Below the pieces are notes generated by a model, which made no database searches, was not told the DNA's origin, and worked only from the letters and a program-made list of their open reading frames with translations. The translations under genes were made by a program, and so were the position numbers. DNA of 64,000 bases from Brevibacterium picturae (lineage in GTDB: Bacteria; Actinomycetota; Actinomycetes; Actinomycetales; Brevibacteriaceae), in contig NZ_LT629739.1 in NCBI RefSeq assembly GCF_900105045.1, positions 2,418,001-2,482,000 on the forward strand. Reading direction: 5' to 3'. Shown piece after piece: positions 53,661 to 63,681 of this stretch (the first letter of the stretch is position 1; every line of letters starts with the position of its first letter).

Positions 53661-56335
53661 GCCACACCGGCGAAGCCATCGTCTTCGGGCGCACCCGCGA
53701 GGTCCAAACGATGGAGAACTCGTTGTTGGACTCTTCCTCCGGAGGAATCCTCATCGAAGGTGAAGGAGGCGTGGGAAAGACCTTCCTTGCCTCGCTCCTC
53801 CACCGTCGCCGAGGTGGGACAGACCTCTGGCTGCGAGGGAACCGAATATTCAGGTCGGTCGACTTCGGGGCGCTCGGACTGTTCGTGGACCTCGATAAGG
53901 ACCCGGGCGATCTGCTCTACCGCGTCGTTTCGGTGCTGACAGGAGACCGACCCACCCCCGTGATCTTTGTCGACGATGCCCACGACCTCGACCGTCGGAG
54001 CCTCGGCGTGCTCTCGCAGCTGGCCAATGATGGTGATATCAAGATCGTGGCGACACATCGACGCGACTCGACCAGTCGTGAGCATCCGTTCGAGGATCTC
54101 GTCGCGGACCACATTCTCGACCACATCGAACTCAGCCCGCTCGATTCCGACTCCTATGCGGAGATGGTTGAGCACCGCCTCGGCGGGATCGTCTCACGTG
54201 GGGTTCTCGACATCGTCGAATTCCATTCGGGCAGAGTGCCGGGAAAGATGGTCGAACTCCTCGGCTATACGAATCGGACCGAGAGGTTCTACGACCGACA
54301 AGGGGTCTGGGTCCTCGACGGCCGCGATGTCGACTACGACGAACGTGCACGCGACGTCACGCGCATCGATCTTGAAGAGTACCCGGCGCGGACGCGGGAC
54401 GCTCTTGAACTCGTCGTCCTCGCTGGGGAAGTCGATGTTGAAGTCATGCTCACTGCGGGCCTGGGAGAAGCAGCCGATGCTCTTGCGGCCGCCGGGGAGA
54501 TCCTGCTCGAAAACCGGGGTCGACGCGTGTACGTGGCTGTGGAGAACCATAAGTCCGAGACGATTCGGTACACGATTCCTGACGGCCGGAGCCGGCAGAT
54601 GTATGACTTCGTTCTCACCAGCAGTGCGTCGCCCCCGTCCGAATGGGCGCGCATGCTGCGGATGGACTGGGCGCTGGGCTGCGGAGCCGCAACAGAGGTC
54701 CAGGACCTCATCGACGCCGCACGCGTGGCGGCACGGATCGGTGAATGGCAGAGGGCGCTGCGAATGCTCATCGAAGTGCCGACCGATCAGATGGAGGCAC
54801 ATGAGCTCTGCGATCTCGGACGTCTCTATTGTGAGGTGAATCAGGCGGCTCTCGGCTTTGATGTGCTTGCGCAAGCTGTGCAGAAGGCCTGCTGTGCCGA
54901 CGTCATCGTCGAAGCGTTCGTCGTCTGGGTCTACCGGGATTTCGACCACAGCTCTCCGACCTTGACCCTCGACAGGTTCCGTGACGCGCTTGATCATGTC
55001 GAAGCTCTTGAAACGAAGGTGCTTCTGCACGGCGGCATCGACCGCGACTCCGACTGTCGCGTGGAAGCAGGCTGCAACGGGCTCGATGTGCACACCGCTC
55101 GTGACGTCATCGACCGCCTGGGCACTCGTCCGCTGCTTGTGGGCGCGGCCGATCAGCAATTCCTGACTCGAACTCTCCGCGATGAGCGACTGCCCGATTC
55201 CCTGCGCGTGCTTCTGACTGTTGCACTGGTTGACCGGCAGATCGAGATGGGCCGCAATGCGGATGCCCTTGATCTGCTTGACCACGAGTCCGGCCGCAAC
55301 TACTTCGTGGGGACCGGGTCGATGATCTTGTCCATGGTCCGAGCCAGTGCGCTGACCAATGCCGGCGACACGGAGCGGGCCAAGCGGATTCTGAACGAGT
55401 TGCCGAGTAAGGACATCGCATACCTCACCGCTCGCAGCGGCCCCAGCGACCTGGTCTGGAACCGTGTCCACACGCAGGACGGAGCATTGCCTGAGGCGAC
55501 CCGTTCATCCCACGCAGCCGTCGAAGGACTCGAACACTGGAACCAGACGGTATTTCTCGCGCTGGCAATCGCAGAGGCCGCATACGTGTCCATCGTGGGC
55601 GGCAACGTCGACGTCGCTGCGAACTACGAGGCCCGATTCGATGCGCTGCCGACTCGCGGTCCCTACATCGAGTACCGCCGTTCGGTGATCATGATCCATG
55701 TCGCGAAGGGACTGCGCACCGGCGCGACCGTGTGGGTCGAGAAGCTTCGACAGCTGCTCGCCGAGGCGATGAACGATGACTTGTTCGGGCTCGCCGCGCT
55801 CATCAGGTTCATGCTGTTCAGACACTTCGAGGTGATCGAACCCGAGGAGATGTGCCTGCTGGCCGAGTGCGGAACCGGGGACCTGTTCCGGCTTCTCGGT
55901 CAACTGGGAATAGCGCTGCGTGACAAAGACAGTGCGGCTCTGCTCGAGATCGCAGCGACCCGAGACCGGAGTCTCCCGGACCTGGTCGCGCTGTGCCGCA
56001 CGCTGGCTTCTCGACTCATTGACGGGGCGGAGCCCCGGACGGGCAGAGGCAGTGACGGCAGACTTACACTCACCGTTCGAGAACGCCAGATCAGCAGGCT
56101 CATCATCTCCGGCAGCACGAATTCGGAGATCGCGGCGGAACTCGGCGTCCGGGTGAGGACCGTCGAGGGGCACACCTACAGGCTGTTCCAGAAGCTGGGA
56201 GTCACTCGACGCGAGCAAGTCGCTGAAGCTCTCGAGGAGCTGCGAGCCGACCGCAACCCGATCGTCCCTGTCTCGCGCCCCACCCGAGCGGACAGAAACG
56301 ACGGTGCGAGCGAATCTGAGCAGTCCCAAAAGTAG
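53657..56335 (+). CDS. Large ATP-binding LuxR regulator 2
   Basis: An 892-residue relative of regulator 1. Walker A GEGGVGKT (35-42), Walker B VIFVDDAHDLD (about 98-108), helical repeats, and a C-terminal LuxR helix-turn-helix (LTVRERQISRLIISGSTNSEIA ... VRVRTVEGHTYRLFQKLGV). ATG 53657 overlaps the previous stop (ATGA). The coupled order with gene 1 suggests they are made in similar amounts. Both ATP-binding motifs appear intact. Confidence 0.88.
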   Translation: MSHTGEAIVFGRTREVQTMENSLLDSSSGGILIEGEGGVGKTFLASLLHRRRGGTDLWLRGNRIFRSVDFGALGLFVDLDKDPGDLLYRVVSVLTGDRPTPVIFVDDAHDLDRRSLGVLSQLANDGDIKIVATHRRDSTSREHPFEDLVADHILDHIELSPLDSDSYAEMVEHRLGGIVSRGVLDIVEFHSGRVPGKMVELLGYTNRTERFYDRQGVWVLDGRDVDYDERARDVTRIDLEEYPARTRDALELVVLAGEVDVEVMLTAGLGEAADALAAAGEILLENRGRRVYVAVENHKSETIRYTIPDGRSRQMYDFVLTSSASPPSEWARMLRMDWALGCGAATEVQDLIDAARVAARIGEWQRALRMLIEVPTDQMEAHELCDLGRLYCEVNQAALGFDVLAQAVQKACCADVIVEAFVVWVYRDFDHSSPTLTLDRFRDALDHVEALETKVLLHGGIDRDSDCRVEAGCNGLDVHTARDVIDRLGTRPLLVGAADQQFLTRTLRDERLPDSLRVLLTVALVDRQIEMGRNADALDLLDHESGRNYFVGTGSMILSMVRASALTNAGDTERAKRILNELPSKDIAYLTARSGPSDLVWNRVHTQDGALPEATRSSHAAVEGLEHWNQTVFLALAIAEAAYVSIVGGNVDVAANYEARFDALPTRGPYIEYRRSVIMIHVAKGLRTGATVWVEKLRQLLAEAMNDDLFGLAALIRFMLFRHFEVIEPEEMCLLAECGTGDLFRLLGQLGIALRDKDSAALLEIAATRDRSLPDLVALCRTLASRLIDGAEPRTGRGSDGRLTLTVRERQISRLIISGSTNSEIAAELGVRVRTVEGHTYRLFQKLGVTRREQVAEALEELRADRNPIVPVSRPTRADRNDGASESEQSQK

Positions 56336-56633
56336 CGTCGCTGCAGGCGGCGATTTCGGGGGCCGCGCTGCCCGCGACGGCCGGACGAACCATATCTGGT
56401 CCTTGCGTCTGAGCAGGTGGAAAGCGGATCGAGTACCGGTCCTGCACGCGGATGAGGCTCTCTGGAGCACTGAGTAGCGGCAGTCCCGTAATGACCCTGT
56501 GATGACTGAGTAATGATGGAGCAATGTCCAGGATCGACCACCTATTCCTTCGACTGTGCCTTGGCGATGATCGAACCATGAGCATTTCACAGTCACAAGG
56601 CACTGACGCCGGCGCGGTGCGAAGGATCGAGCA
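56336..56633. other. Noncoding interval between LuxR genes 2 and 3
   Basis: 298 bases with no supported gene. It separates the third LuxR gene from the coupled first two and could hold a promoter. No strong hairpin or repeat was seen. Confidence 0.5.
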
Positions 56634-59297
56634 ATGAGTTCCAGGATCAGGCAACGTGAGTTGGACAGGGTCAAAGCGATCCTCGAACAGAATTCAGGGG
56701 CAGCCGTCATCGGCGGCATAGGTTTTGGACGATCCTCGCTTCTCCGAGCGCTCGAACGCGATTGGGTCGGCCAGGTCGTCTGGGTGCCCTTCAATCGTTC
56801 CGAAGCCGCCACACGCTTCTCGGGCCTTGAGATCCTACTGGCCGCCATGAGCGTTCTGGATGCCGAGGCATTCGAATTCTGGGACGAATTGAGTTCGGAA
56901 GGGATGTCCGAGCCCGAAGCGAGCGAATGGGTGATGACCGCATTCAGACAGGCACGGATCCCTGACAACACCCTCATTGTCATTCCCGATGCGGATGGGA
57001 TGGATACATCGTCCCAGGTCGTGCTCGGACAGATCGTGCGCCGACTTCGGACGGGGCGACTGCGGATCGCAGTCACGGCGCGGCTGGTGCCGGAGGAGAG
57101 CCCGCTGTCCGGAATGCCCAGCCTCGAACTTCGGCCGCTCGATGCGACGGATATGACCGAATTCGCCCATGACCTGACTTCGGGACATATCGCCGAGGAG
57201 GTCGTGCAGTTTTCGACGCAGATCGCTTCTGGCCGACCGCTCGCGCTCCGACTCATCCTTGCGCAGATGACCCCGAGCCAGAGGCTGGGGCGAACCGCTC
57301 TGCCGATGCCGGTGAGGGTCGGTCGGGCAGTGGATCCGATGGTGCGTGAGATCGTGGGCGAGTCCGACCCGGAAGCGGTCACCCTACTCAAGTTGCTGGC
57401 GGTGGCGCCTCTGACACCCTTTCGCCCGTTGAGGAGGCAGTTCCCACAACTGTGGGAACACGTTGAGGACTTGGAGACCCGAGGGGTACTGGAGCGCCGA
57501 GGGGCCTACATCTTCATTGCTCACGGAATCGTGCGAGCCTCCGTCCATGCGCAGATGGGCGCTGCTGAGCGACTTGCCCTCCACGAACGGCTCGAGCAGC
57601 TCTGCGCTGATTCGACTCCGGCGCTCTCGGATTGGCACGCCTCGTTCTCCAGCTTCGACGGTGCTGACAGACTGGCAGACGCGGGTCTCAGCCTCATCGC
57701 CGAGGGCTGCCGGGAGGCAGGAATCGAGTTCACCGAGCGTGCGATCAGACTGTCGCCAGATATCGGATTCATCGGGCAGCGCCTGCTCGTTGTCGCGGGG
57801 GCCCTCTACGCTCGCGGTGACCTGTCCTTCGCCTCTCGGTACATCCGCATCCTGTCGACGGTCGAAGACTCCGGTCTCATGGTTCGGGCAAGAGCGCTGA
57901 AAGTTGAGATCGAGTTCGTTCAGCATCAGCGAGTTCCTTCGCGACTTCTGGACAGTTGGACGAAAGCTGAGATGGATGAGGCTCCCGACGCGGTGGCACG
58001 GCTGCAATTGGTGCTCAGCCAATGCCACCTCGAGCGCAGAGAATATGCCGAGGCGCAGCAGCTTCTCCGTGCCGCATCGAGCCTGCAGGAGCGATTCGGT
58101 CCTCGAGAGCAGCAGCTGTACGACGCGGCGCGTCTGCGTCTCGATTGCAGCAGAGGCAACGATGAACTGGCACTGCAGAAGTTCGCCGAACTGGGGGAGC
58201 GGGAGATCGACTCGGTCGATCCCAACTACCTGCTCTCGATTGCTTCCGGACTCCTCATCACTGAGCACTATGCGTCCGCTCTGGCCGTCCTCGATCGGCT
58301 TCGCAGCCGTCATGGGCGAGAAACGATCTGGTGGACTTCAGCCGTGTACCTGCAGGCGGAGACCGCTATCCGATCTGGCAGCATCAGTGTGGCTGTGGAA
58401 ACCATCGAAACCGTGGGCTCTCAGGTCGGTGCGAACCCCCCGATCAGGTCTGACCGCTGGCTCATGTTGAAGTGCTGGAGTCTGCTGGCGCAGGGGCTGG
58501 CCAGTGACGCCGAGCCCGTCGAGATGCAGTTGGCGGCCCATGCGGCGAGCACGCACAACCGTGACCTGATCGCATCCCTCAACGCTCTCCAAGGCTCGTA
58601 CCTGTTGCGAGCCGGTTATCCTGCCGACGCCTCTCGCCACCTTCTTCGCTGCCAGGAGCTTGCAGGCAACTCGGGGAATGCGAATATTCATCGATATGAG
58701 CCAGACCTCATCGAGGCACTCATGCGTGTAGGTCGGAGAGAGCACGCGAGCTTGGTGTTCCAGCAGCTGAAGAAGAAGGTCGAGCGTGCTGATTCCCGCT
58801 GGGGTGAACTGGCTCTGAGCCGATGCGAGGCGATGCTGACGGCCGGGGACAAGTCCGTTGAACTCTTCCTCCGCGTGCTGCGGGCATGGACGTCTCAGGA
58901 TTCTCAGTTTGAGAGGGCGCTGACGCATGAGGCACTCTCGCGCCGCTTGGCCGAGCTCGGCTCGCACGGCCAGTCTCGAGAGCATTCGCACATTGCAGGC
59001 ACTTTGTACTCCGAGGTGGGTGCTGACCGTTTGGTTGAAGCGCCTCTGGGAGCAGATCGCGAATCAACACCGGAGACACCACAGCTGCCGGAGCTCTTCG
59101 AACTCAATGAGGAAGAGCTCAAGGTCGTCGAATTGGTTCGTGCGGGAATGAAGAACCGTGACATCGCCCGCCGAGTCTTCGTGTCGCTGCGCACGGTCGA
59201 GCTCCGTCTCACGTCCGTGTACAGGAAACTCGACGTCGCCTCGCGCACCGAATTGGTGGCACGTCTGGCCGGCAGCCCCCGCTTGGCCGCGGTCTGA
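56634..59297 (+). CDS. Large LuxR regulator 3 with altered Walker A
   Basis: An 887-residue paralogue. Walker A reads GGIGFGRSS (27-35), so the ATP-contacting Lys is replaced by Arg33. The following Walker B-like segment is LIVIPDADGMD. A long helical, TPR-like body and the LuxR helix-turn-helix (LNEEELKVVELVRAGMKNRDIA ... VSLRTVELRLTSVYRKLDV) are retained. It may bind ATP poorly. It precedes the exopolysaccharide genes by 183 bases on the same strand. Confidence 0.87.
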   Translation: MSSRIRQRELDRVKAILEQNSGAAVIGGIGFGRSSLLRALERDWVGQVVWVPFNRSEAATRFSGLEILLAAMSVLDAEAFEFWDELSSEGMSEPEASEWVMTAFRQARIPDNTLIVIPDADGMDTSSQVVLGQIVRRLRTGRLRIAVTARLVPEESPLSGMPSLELRPLDATDMTEFAHDLTSGHIAEEVVQFSTQIASGRPLALRLILAQMTPSQRLGRTALPMPVRVGRAVDPMVREIVGESDPEAVTLLKLLAVAPLTPFRPLRRQFPQLWEHVEDLETRGVLERRGAYIFIAHGIVRASVHAQMGAAERLALHERLEQLCADSTPALSDWHASFSSFDGADRLADAGLSLIAEGCREAGIEFTERAIRLSPDIGFIGQRLLVVAGALYARGDLSFASRYIRILSTVEDSGLMVRARALKVEIEFVQHQRVPSRLLDSWTKAEMDEAPDAVARLQLVLSQCHLERREYAEAQQLLRAASSLQERFGPREQQLYDAARLRLDCSRGNDELALQKFAELGEREIDSVDPNYLLSIASGLLITEHYASALAVLDRLRSRHGRETIWWTSAVYLQAETAIRSGSISVAVETIETVGSQVGANPPIRSDRWLMLKCWSLLAQGLASDAEPVEMQLAAHAASTHNRDLIASLNALQGSYLLRAGYPADASRHLLRCQELAGNSGNANIHRYEPDLIEALMRVGRREHASLVFQQLKKKVERADSRWGELALSRCEAMLTAGDKSVELFLRVLRAWTSQDSQFERALTHEALSRRLAELGSHGQSREHSHIAGTLYSEVGADRLVEAPLGADRESTPETPQLPELFELNEEELKVVELVRAGMKNRDIARRVFVSLRTVELRLTSVYRKLDVASRTELVARLAGSPRLAAV

Positions 59298-59480
59298 GCG
59301 ATCCCCTTGGCGGCTTGCCGCACCCCCGTCGCGGGGCCCCGCACATGCACTCCGCAGGCGGCGAAACAGCGGTGGATCGGATCTAGTTTTGACAGTATTC
59401 GCGGTCGGCACGAGCCTCCGCGGTGCACAACATTTATCAGCAGCAGGTCGGAGCCGGCTGCGTGGACAGCGGAGATTGAT

Positions 59481-61394
59481 ATGACTGCATTGACCCAACC
59501 GAGTCTGGCCGCGGGGTCGACCGGGGCCGGCGCTCTCACACGACTCACGTCGGGTATCTGGGAGCGACGGACATGGCTACAGGTGGCGATCGATATCAGC
59601 GCCTGGATATCCAGTGCTCTGCTCGCGTGGCTGGCTCTGGGCTTCAGCTGGGTGGGTGGGGGTGAATTCACCATCGCACTCAGCGCCGCGGTGGCGATCC
59701 AACTGGTTCTCGGAGCGATATTGCGACTCTACGGCAGCCGGTACCACTATGGCAGCTTCTCCGAGTACGGCAGCCTCATCGCCATTACGGTGATGATCTC
59801 AGGTGCTCTGCTGCTCGTGACCTTCGGAGACACGGCTTTCGTGCTGTTGATGGTCTTTGCCGGACTGATCACCATGTCGGCGAGCCGATACCTCATCCGC
59901 TACGTTCACCAGATCGTGACTCGTCCCATCCGTGGCGAGCGAGTTCTCATCGTCGGCGCAGGTTCCGCGGCCGAATCACTGATCCGACAGATGCTCTCGG
60001 ATTCAGGCGGGTCCTATCTGCCGGTCGGACTCATCGATGACGACCCACAGAAACGTTACCTGCGCATCCACGGGGTGCGGGTTCGCGGCAAGAGCGAGGA
60101 CATCGCCGAGGTGGCTCACAAGCTCGGAGCCGTCGGCGTCATCGTCGCCATCGCCGACTCCGATGCCCAATTCCTGCAGATCTGCCGCGAGCGGCTCGAG
60201 CCGACCGGACGCTGGCTGCGCACGATTCCGCCCCTGGCCGAGCTCGTCGACCGCAGGGTGGAGGTCGCCGACATCCGCGACCTCAAGGTCGAGGACCTGA
60301 TCGGTCGAAGCCCGATTCACACCGACATGACTGAGATCGCCAGGAACATCGCTGGAAAGCGAGTCCTGGTCACAGGTGCTGGTGGCTCGATCGGCAGCGA
60401 ACTGTGTCGACAGCTGTTCGCACTCGGCCCGGAAGCGCTCATCATGCTCGATCGAGACGAAACCGCATTGCACGGAGTAGAACTCAATCTCTTCGGGTCG
60501 GCGCTGCTGACCTCGCCGAACATCGTGCTCGCGGACATTCGTGACAGGCAGGCACTCGACCGGATCTTTGAGGAGACCAGGCCGGAAATCGTCTTCCACG
60601 CCGCTGCGCTCAAGCACCTGCCGATGCTGCAGAGATTTCCGGAGGAGGCGTGGAAGACCAACGTGTACGGCACTCTCAATGTGCTCAGCGCAGCGAGGAG
60701 AGTCGGAGTCGACCACTTCGTCAACATCTCCACGGACAAGGCTGCGTCGCCGACGAGCGAATTGGGCAGGAGTAAGCGCATAGCCGAGCGCCTAGTGAGC
60801 GGATTCGCCGCCGAGGCGGAAGGAACCTACCTTTCGGTGCGATTCGGCAATGTGCTCGGCTCACGCGGATCCGTACTTCTCTCATTCCAGGAGCAGATTC
60901 GCCGAGGCGGTCCGGTCACAGTGACCGACCCCCGAGTGCGCCGATACTTCATGACGATTCCCGAGGCGTGCCAGCTCGTGCTGCAGGCTGCAGTCATCGG
61001 TGAGGACGGATACGTCATGGTCCTTGATATGGGAGAGCCCGTGCGCATAGTCGACATCGCCCGCAGCCTGGTTGCGATGTCGAACCAGCACACGGAGATC
61101 GTGTTCACAGGCCTCCGTGAGGGCGAAAAGCTCGATGAGGAGCTGTTCGGCGATTACGAAGGCATAGTCGTGAGAATCCACGAGAAGATCAGTCGTGTCG
61201 AGGCTCCTGAGCTCGACGCTGCGGCTCTGCCTTCTGATATGGCGTCGAGACAGGAGATCGACAGCTTCTGCTCTCGGTCCTGCCGCCCGTCGCTGGTCGT
61301 CACCGACGTCACCAGCGTCACTGACGTCACCAGTGTCACCGACGTCATCGAAGCGGATGCGAGTCGGACGGTCGGTGAGCCTCATGCGGTCTGA
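59481..61394 (+). CDS. Nucleoside-diphosphate-sugar dehydratase, WbpM/CapD type
   Basis: A 637-residue polysaccharide-biosynthesis protein. Four N-terminal membrane helices (about 34-135), a first nucleotide-binding domain (VLIVGAGSAAESL, about 154), then the extended SDR domain: VTGAGGSIGSELCR (about 294-307), NISTDKAASPTSELGRSKRIAE (serine/Lys type active site). It probably makes a 4-keto-6-deoxy sugar nucleotide from UDP-GlcNAc. The last 40 residues include a VTDVTS repeat. GGAG precedes ATG 59481 by six bases. It overlaps the next gene. Confidence 0.88.
   Translation: MTALTQPSLAAGSTGAGALTRLTSGIWERRTWLQVAIDISAWISSALLAWLALGFSWVGGGEFTIALSAAVAIQLVLGAILRLYGSRYHYGSFSEYGSLIAITVMISGALLLVTFGDTAFVLLMVFAGLITMSASRYLIRYVHQIVTRPIRGERVLIVGAGSAAESLIRQMLSDSGGSYLPVGLIDDDPQKRYLRIHGVRVRGKSEDIAEVAHKLGAVGVIVAIADSDAQFLQICRERLEPTGRWLRTIPPLAELVDRRVEVADIRDLKVEDLIGRSPIHTDMTEIARNIAGKRVLVTGAGGSIGSELCRQLFALGPEALIMLDRDETALHGVELNLFGSALLTSPNIVLADIRDRQALDRIFEETRPEIVFHAAALKHLPMLQRFPEEAWKTNVYGTLNVLSAARRVGVDHFVNISTDKAASPTSELGRSKRIAERLVSGFAAEAEGTYLSVRFGNVLGSRGSVLLSFQEQIRRGGPVTVTDPRVRRYFMTIPEACQLVLQAAVIGEDGYVMVLDMGEPVRIVDIARSLVAMSNQHTEIVFTGLREGEKLDEELFGDYEGIVVRIHEKISRVEAPELDAAALPSDMASRQEIDSFCSRSCRPSLVVTDVTSVTDVTSVTDVIEADASRTVGEPHAV
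61299..61352. repeat. 18-base tandem repeat at the dehydratase C-terminus
   Basis: Three 18-base units (61299, 61317, 61335); the first two are similar and the third diverges. They encode the VTDVTS repeat. The unit number could change the C-terminal length. Confidence 0.85.
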
Positions 61395-62565
61395 GACTCT
61401 CGCCCGATCCGAGAACGAAACGATGATGAAGCAGCAGAGCTCTGCGGCAGCTGCGCGCATGCGCATCCTCGATGCCCAGGATCGAGAATCGTGGGACGAA
61501 TGGCTGAGCGCGTGGCGTCGCTGCGCGAATGGAGACATGTTCTCCCATCCCGCCTATCTCGTCGATCGCGCCGAGTCCGGTCAGACGCCATTGGCGGCGG
61601 AGTTCGACGACGGCCGCGGTTCACGCGTGCTGTTCGCCTTCCTTCTGCGCAGGATCGACTCCGATGTCCTCGGACGGTCGTCGGTCGCCCAGAAATTCTT
61701 CGACATCACTACGGCGCTCTACTACGGCGGGCCGCTGTGCTCGCTTGCCGACGGGACCGAGGAAGCGACACTGCTGGAGACGTTCTGGGACCGGTTCCGT
61801 CAATGGGCTCGTTCTCAGAGGATCGTGAGTGAATTCCACCGTGAGAACCCTGTGTCCGGAGGGTTGAGCAGCTACCCCGGCCAACGCATCGAACAGGCGG
61901 GGCACGTCGTCAAGGAGCTGGGTGGGAGGACTGAGGCAGATCTCCTCGGTGACACGTCGAAGAGCTTCCGCCGCAGCGTCCGCAAGGCGGAGGCCGCCGG
62001 CATCAACGTCATCGTCGATGAAACGGGAGAACGTCTCGACGACTTCCTCGACCTGTACTACGCCACCATGGACCGAAATCATGCGAGTGCGAGATTCTAC
62101 TATCCTCGCGAATTCTTCGACATGCTCAACACCAGTCTCGCAGGCAGAGTGGCGTATCTCTATGCGTTGGACAATGGGCGGCCGATCTCTGCAGAGCTCG
62201 TGGCGTATTGCGCTGAGATCGGCTACTCGGTTCTCGGCGCCACCGAAGAATCGAGCCTGCGGACCGGAGTGAATAGCCTTCTGTCGCATCAGGCATTCCT
62301 CTATGCGCAGACCCGCGGGATCAAGCACTATGTGCTGGGCGGAGGCGTGACCAACGCCGCCGACGACAGTCTGCTGCGCTACAAGCTGTCGATGGCGAAG
62401 TCGGGACTGCGCAGCTACTTCACTGCGCAGCAGGTGATCGATGAAGAGCGTTACATTCGCCTGAGCAGCGGCCATTCCTGCAACTCGACGTTCTTCCCGA
62501 CCTATCGGTCCGACTGCTCTTGTGGATACGGGGACCAGATCGCGGATTCGGAGTCGAAGAGATGA
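61384..62565 (+). CDS. FemAB-like GNAT acyltransferase 1
   Basis: A 393-residue protein of the FemAB/GNAT family (peptidoglycan bridge or aminoacyl-transfer type), with an N-terminal half (about 40-170) and a C-terminal GNAT half: LGDTSKSFRRSVRKAEAAGINV, YYATMDRNHASARFYYP, ISAELVAY, and YVLGGGVTNAADDSLLRYK near the end. The start at 61384 overlaps the dehydratase stop, but an alternative ATG 61423 cannot be ruled out. Together with the next gene it may attach amino acids or acyl groups to a cell-surface polymer. The acceptor is unknown. Confidence 0.8.
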   Translation: MRSETLARSENETMMKQQSSAAAARMRILDAQDRESWDEWLSAWRRCANGDMFSHPAYLVDRAESGQTPLAAEFDDGRGSRVLFAFLLRRIDSDVLGRSSVAQKFFDITTALYYGGPLCSLADGTEEATLLETFWDRFRQWARSQRIVSEFHRENPVSGGLSSYPGQRIEQAGHVVKELGGRTEADLLGDTSKSFRRSVRKAEAAGINVIVDETGERLDDFLDLYYATMDRNHASARFYYPREFFDMLNTSLAGRVAYLYALDNGRPISAELVAYCAEIGYSVLGATEESSLRTGVNSLLSHQAFLYAQTRGIKHYVLGGGVTNAADDSLLRYKLSMAKSGLRSYFTAQQVIDEERYIRLSSGHSCNSTFFPTYRSDCSCGYGDQIADSESKR

Positions 62566-63680
62566 GCGGTGTGCTTTCGGTGCTGAACGCGGATGTTGAG
62601 GCCGACCGGTCGGTGTGGTCTCGGCTGTGGGCGGCATCGCCGATGCAGTCGCCCTTCGCCCACCCAGACGTATGCCGGCTTCTCAGCCCCGGTCGGGCCA
62701 CATTGATGGCAGCTGTATGGACGGAAGACAGCGGCCACATTCTCTACCCGTTCTTCATGCGAAGCATCGAAGGCCCAACGAGGGGTGGGGACGGAAGGTT
62801 CGAGCTGAGAGACATCATCTCACCCTATGGCTACGGCGGGCCACTGCACTGGGGTCTTGCGGATGCAGCAGAATCGGCAGCGCGGTTCTGGGCGGATTTC
62901 GATTCTTGGGCCCGGGACAACAACGTCGTCAGCGAATTTCTCAGGTGCTCACTGTTCGACGAGGAACTCCTTCCGTACCCGGGCAGGTTGAGACAGCGGC
63001 AGACGAATTTCGTACGAGACCTGACAGTCTCCGCCGAGGAGCTCTGGACCGGGGTCTTATCGAAGGTTCGACGAAATGTCAGACGTGCGAAGAGAGAAGG
63101 CGTGAGCGCGGTCATCGACACCGAGGGTGAGTTGATTGACGAATTCCTCAGAATCTATCTCTCCACGATGGATCGCCGGTCGAGCGCACAGTGGTACCGA
63201 TTCGATCGAGAATTCTTCGCCGGTCTGCATGCAGCGCTGCCCGGCAAGTGCGCCTACGTCTTCGCGCAGCACGAAGGTCGGCTGATATCGGTCGACCTGC
63301 TGCTTCTCGGCGCAGATGCAGGCTACTACTTCCTCGGAGGCACCGACGAGGCCGCTTTCTCAGTGCGACCCAACGACTTCGTCAAGTGGGAAGTCATGAA
63401 CTGGTTGCATGAGCGGAAGTACCGCAACTACGTCCTCGGAGGCGGCGTCAGATCCGACGACGGCCTCGAACGATACAAACGTGGATTCGCTCCCGACGGT
63501 GGGGTCGCGTTCCTGACCGGAGAGAGAGTATTCGCGACCGAGGAATACGAGAGACTGACCGCTGCCCGTCGAGCCGGCGTGGACGAGAGCGGTCTGACCT
63601 GGGACGAAGAGTTCTTCCCTGCATACCGGCAAGGTCCTGATTCGGTAGCCGAATCCGACTTCGAGACTGTGAGGATGTGA
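62562..63680 (+). CDS. FemAB-like GNAT acyltransferase 2
   Basis: A 372-residue paralogue of the upstream gene. ATG 62562 overlaps its stop (ATGA) with GGAG upstream. The same layout is seen: SKVRRNVRRAKREGVSAV, YLSTMDRRSSAQWYRFD, and NYVLGGGVRSDDGLERYKRGF near the C-terminus. Tandem duplication followed by divergence is likely. It lies just before the sugar transferase. Confidence 0.82.
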   Translation: MSGVLSVLNADVEADRSVWSRLWAASPMQSPFAHPDVCRLLSPGRATLMAAVWTEDSGHILYPFFMRSIEGPTRGGDGRFELRDIISPYGYGGPLHWGLADAAESAARFWADFDSWARDNNVVSEFLRCSLFDEELLPYPGRLRQRQTNFVRDLTVSAEELWTGVLSKVRRNVRRAKREGVSAVIDTEGELIDEFLRIYLSTMDRRSSAQWYRFDREFFAGLHAALPGKCAYVFAQHEGRLISVDLLLLGADAGYYFLGGTDEAAFSVRPNDFVKWEVMNWLHERKYRNYVLGGGVRSDDGLERYKRGFAPDGGVAFLTGERVFATEEYERLTAARRAGVDESGLTWDEEFFPAYRQGPDSVAESDFETVRM

Positions 63681-63681
63681 A

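Noticed and set aside
55505..57391. 628-codon frame on the minus strand across LuxR genes 2 and 3
   Set aside because: It runs antisense over two real genes and the interval between them, and shows a Ser/Arg-rich shadow composition.
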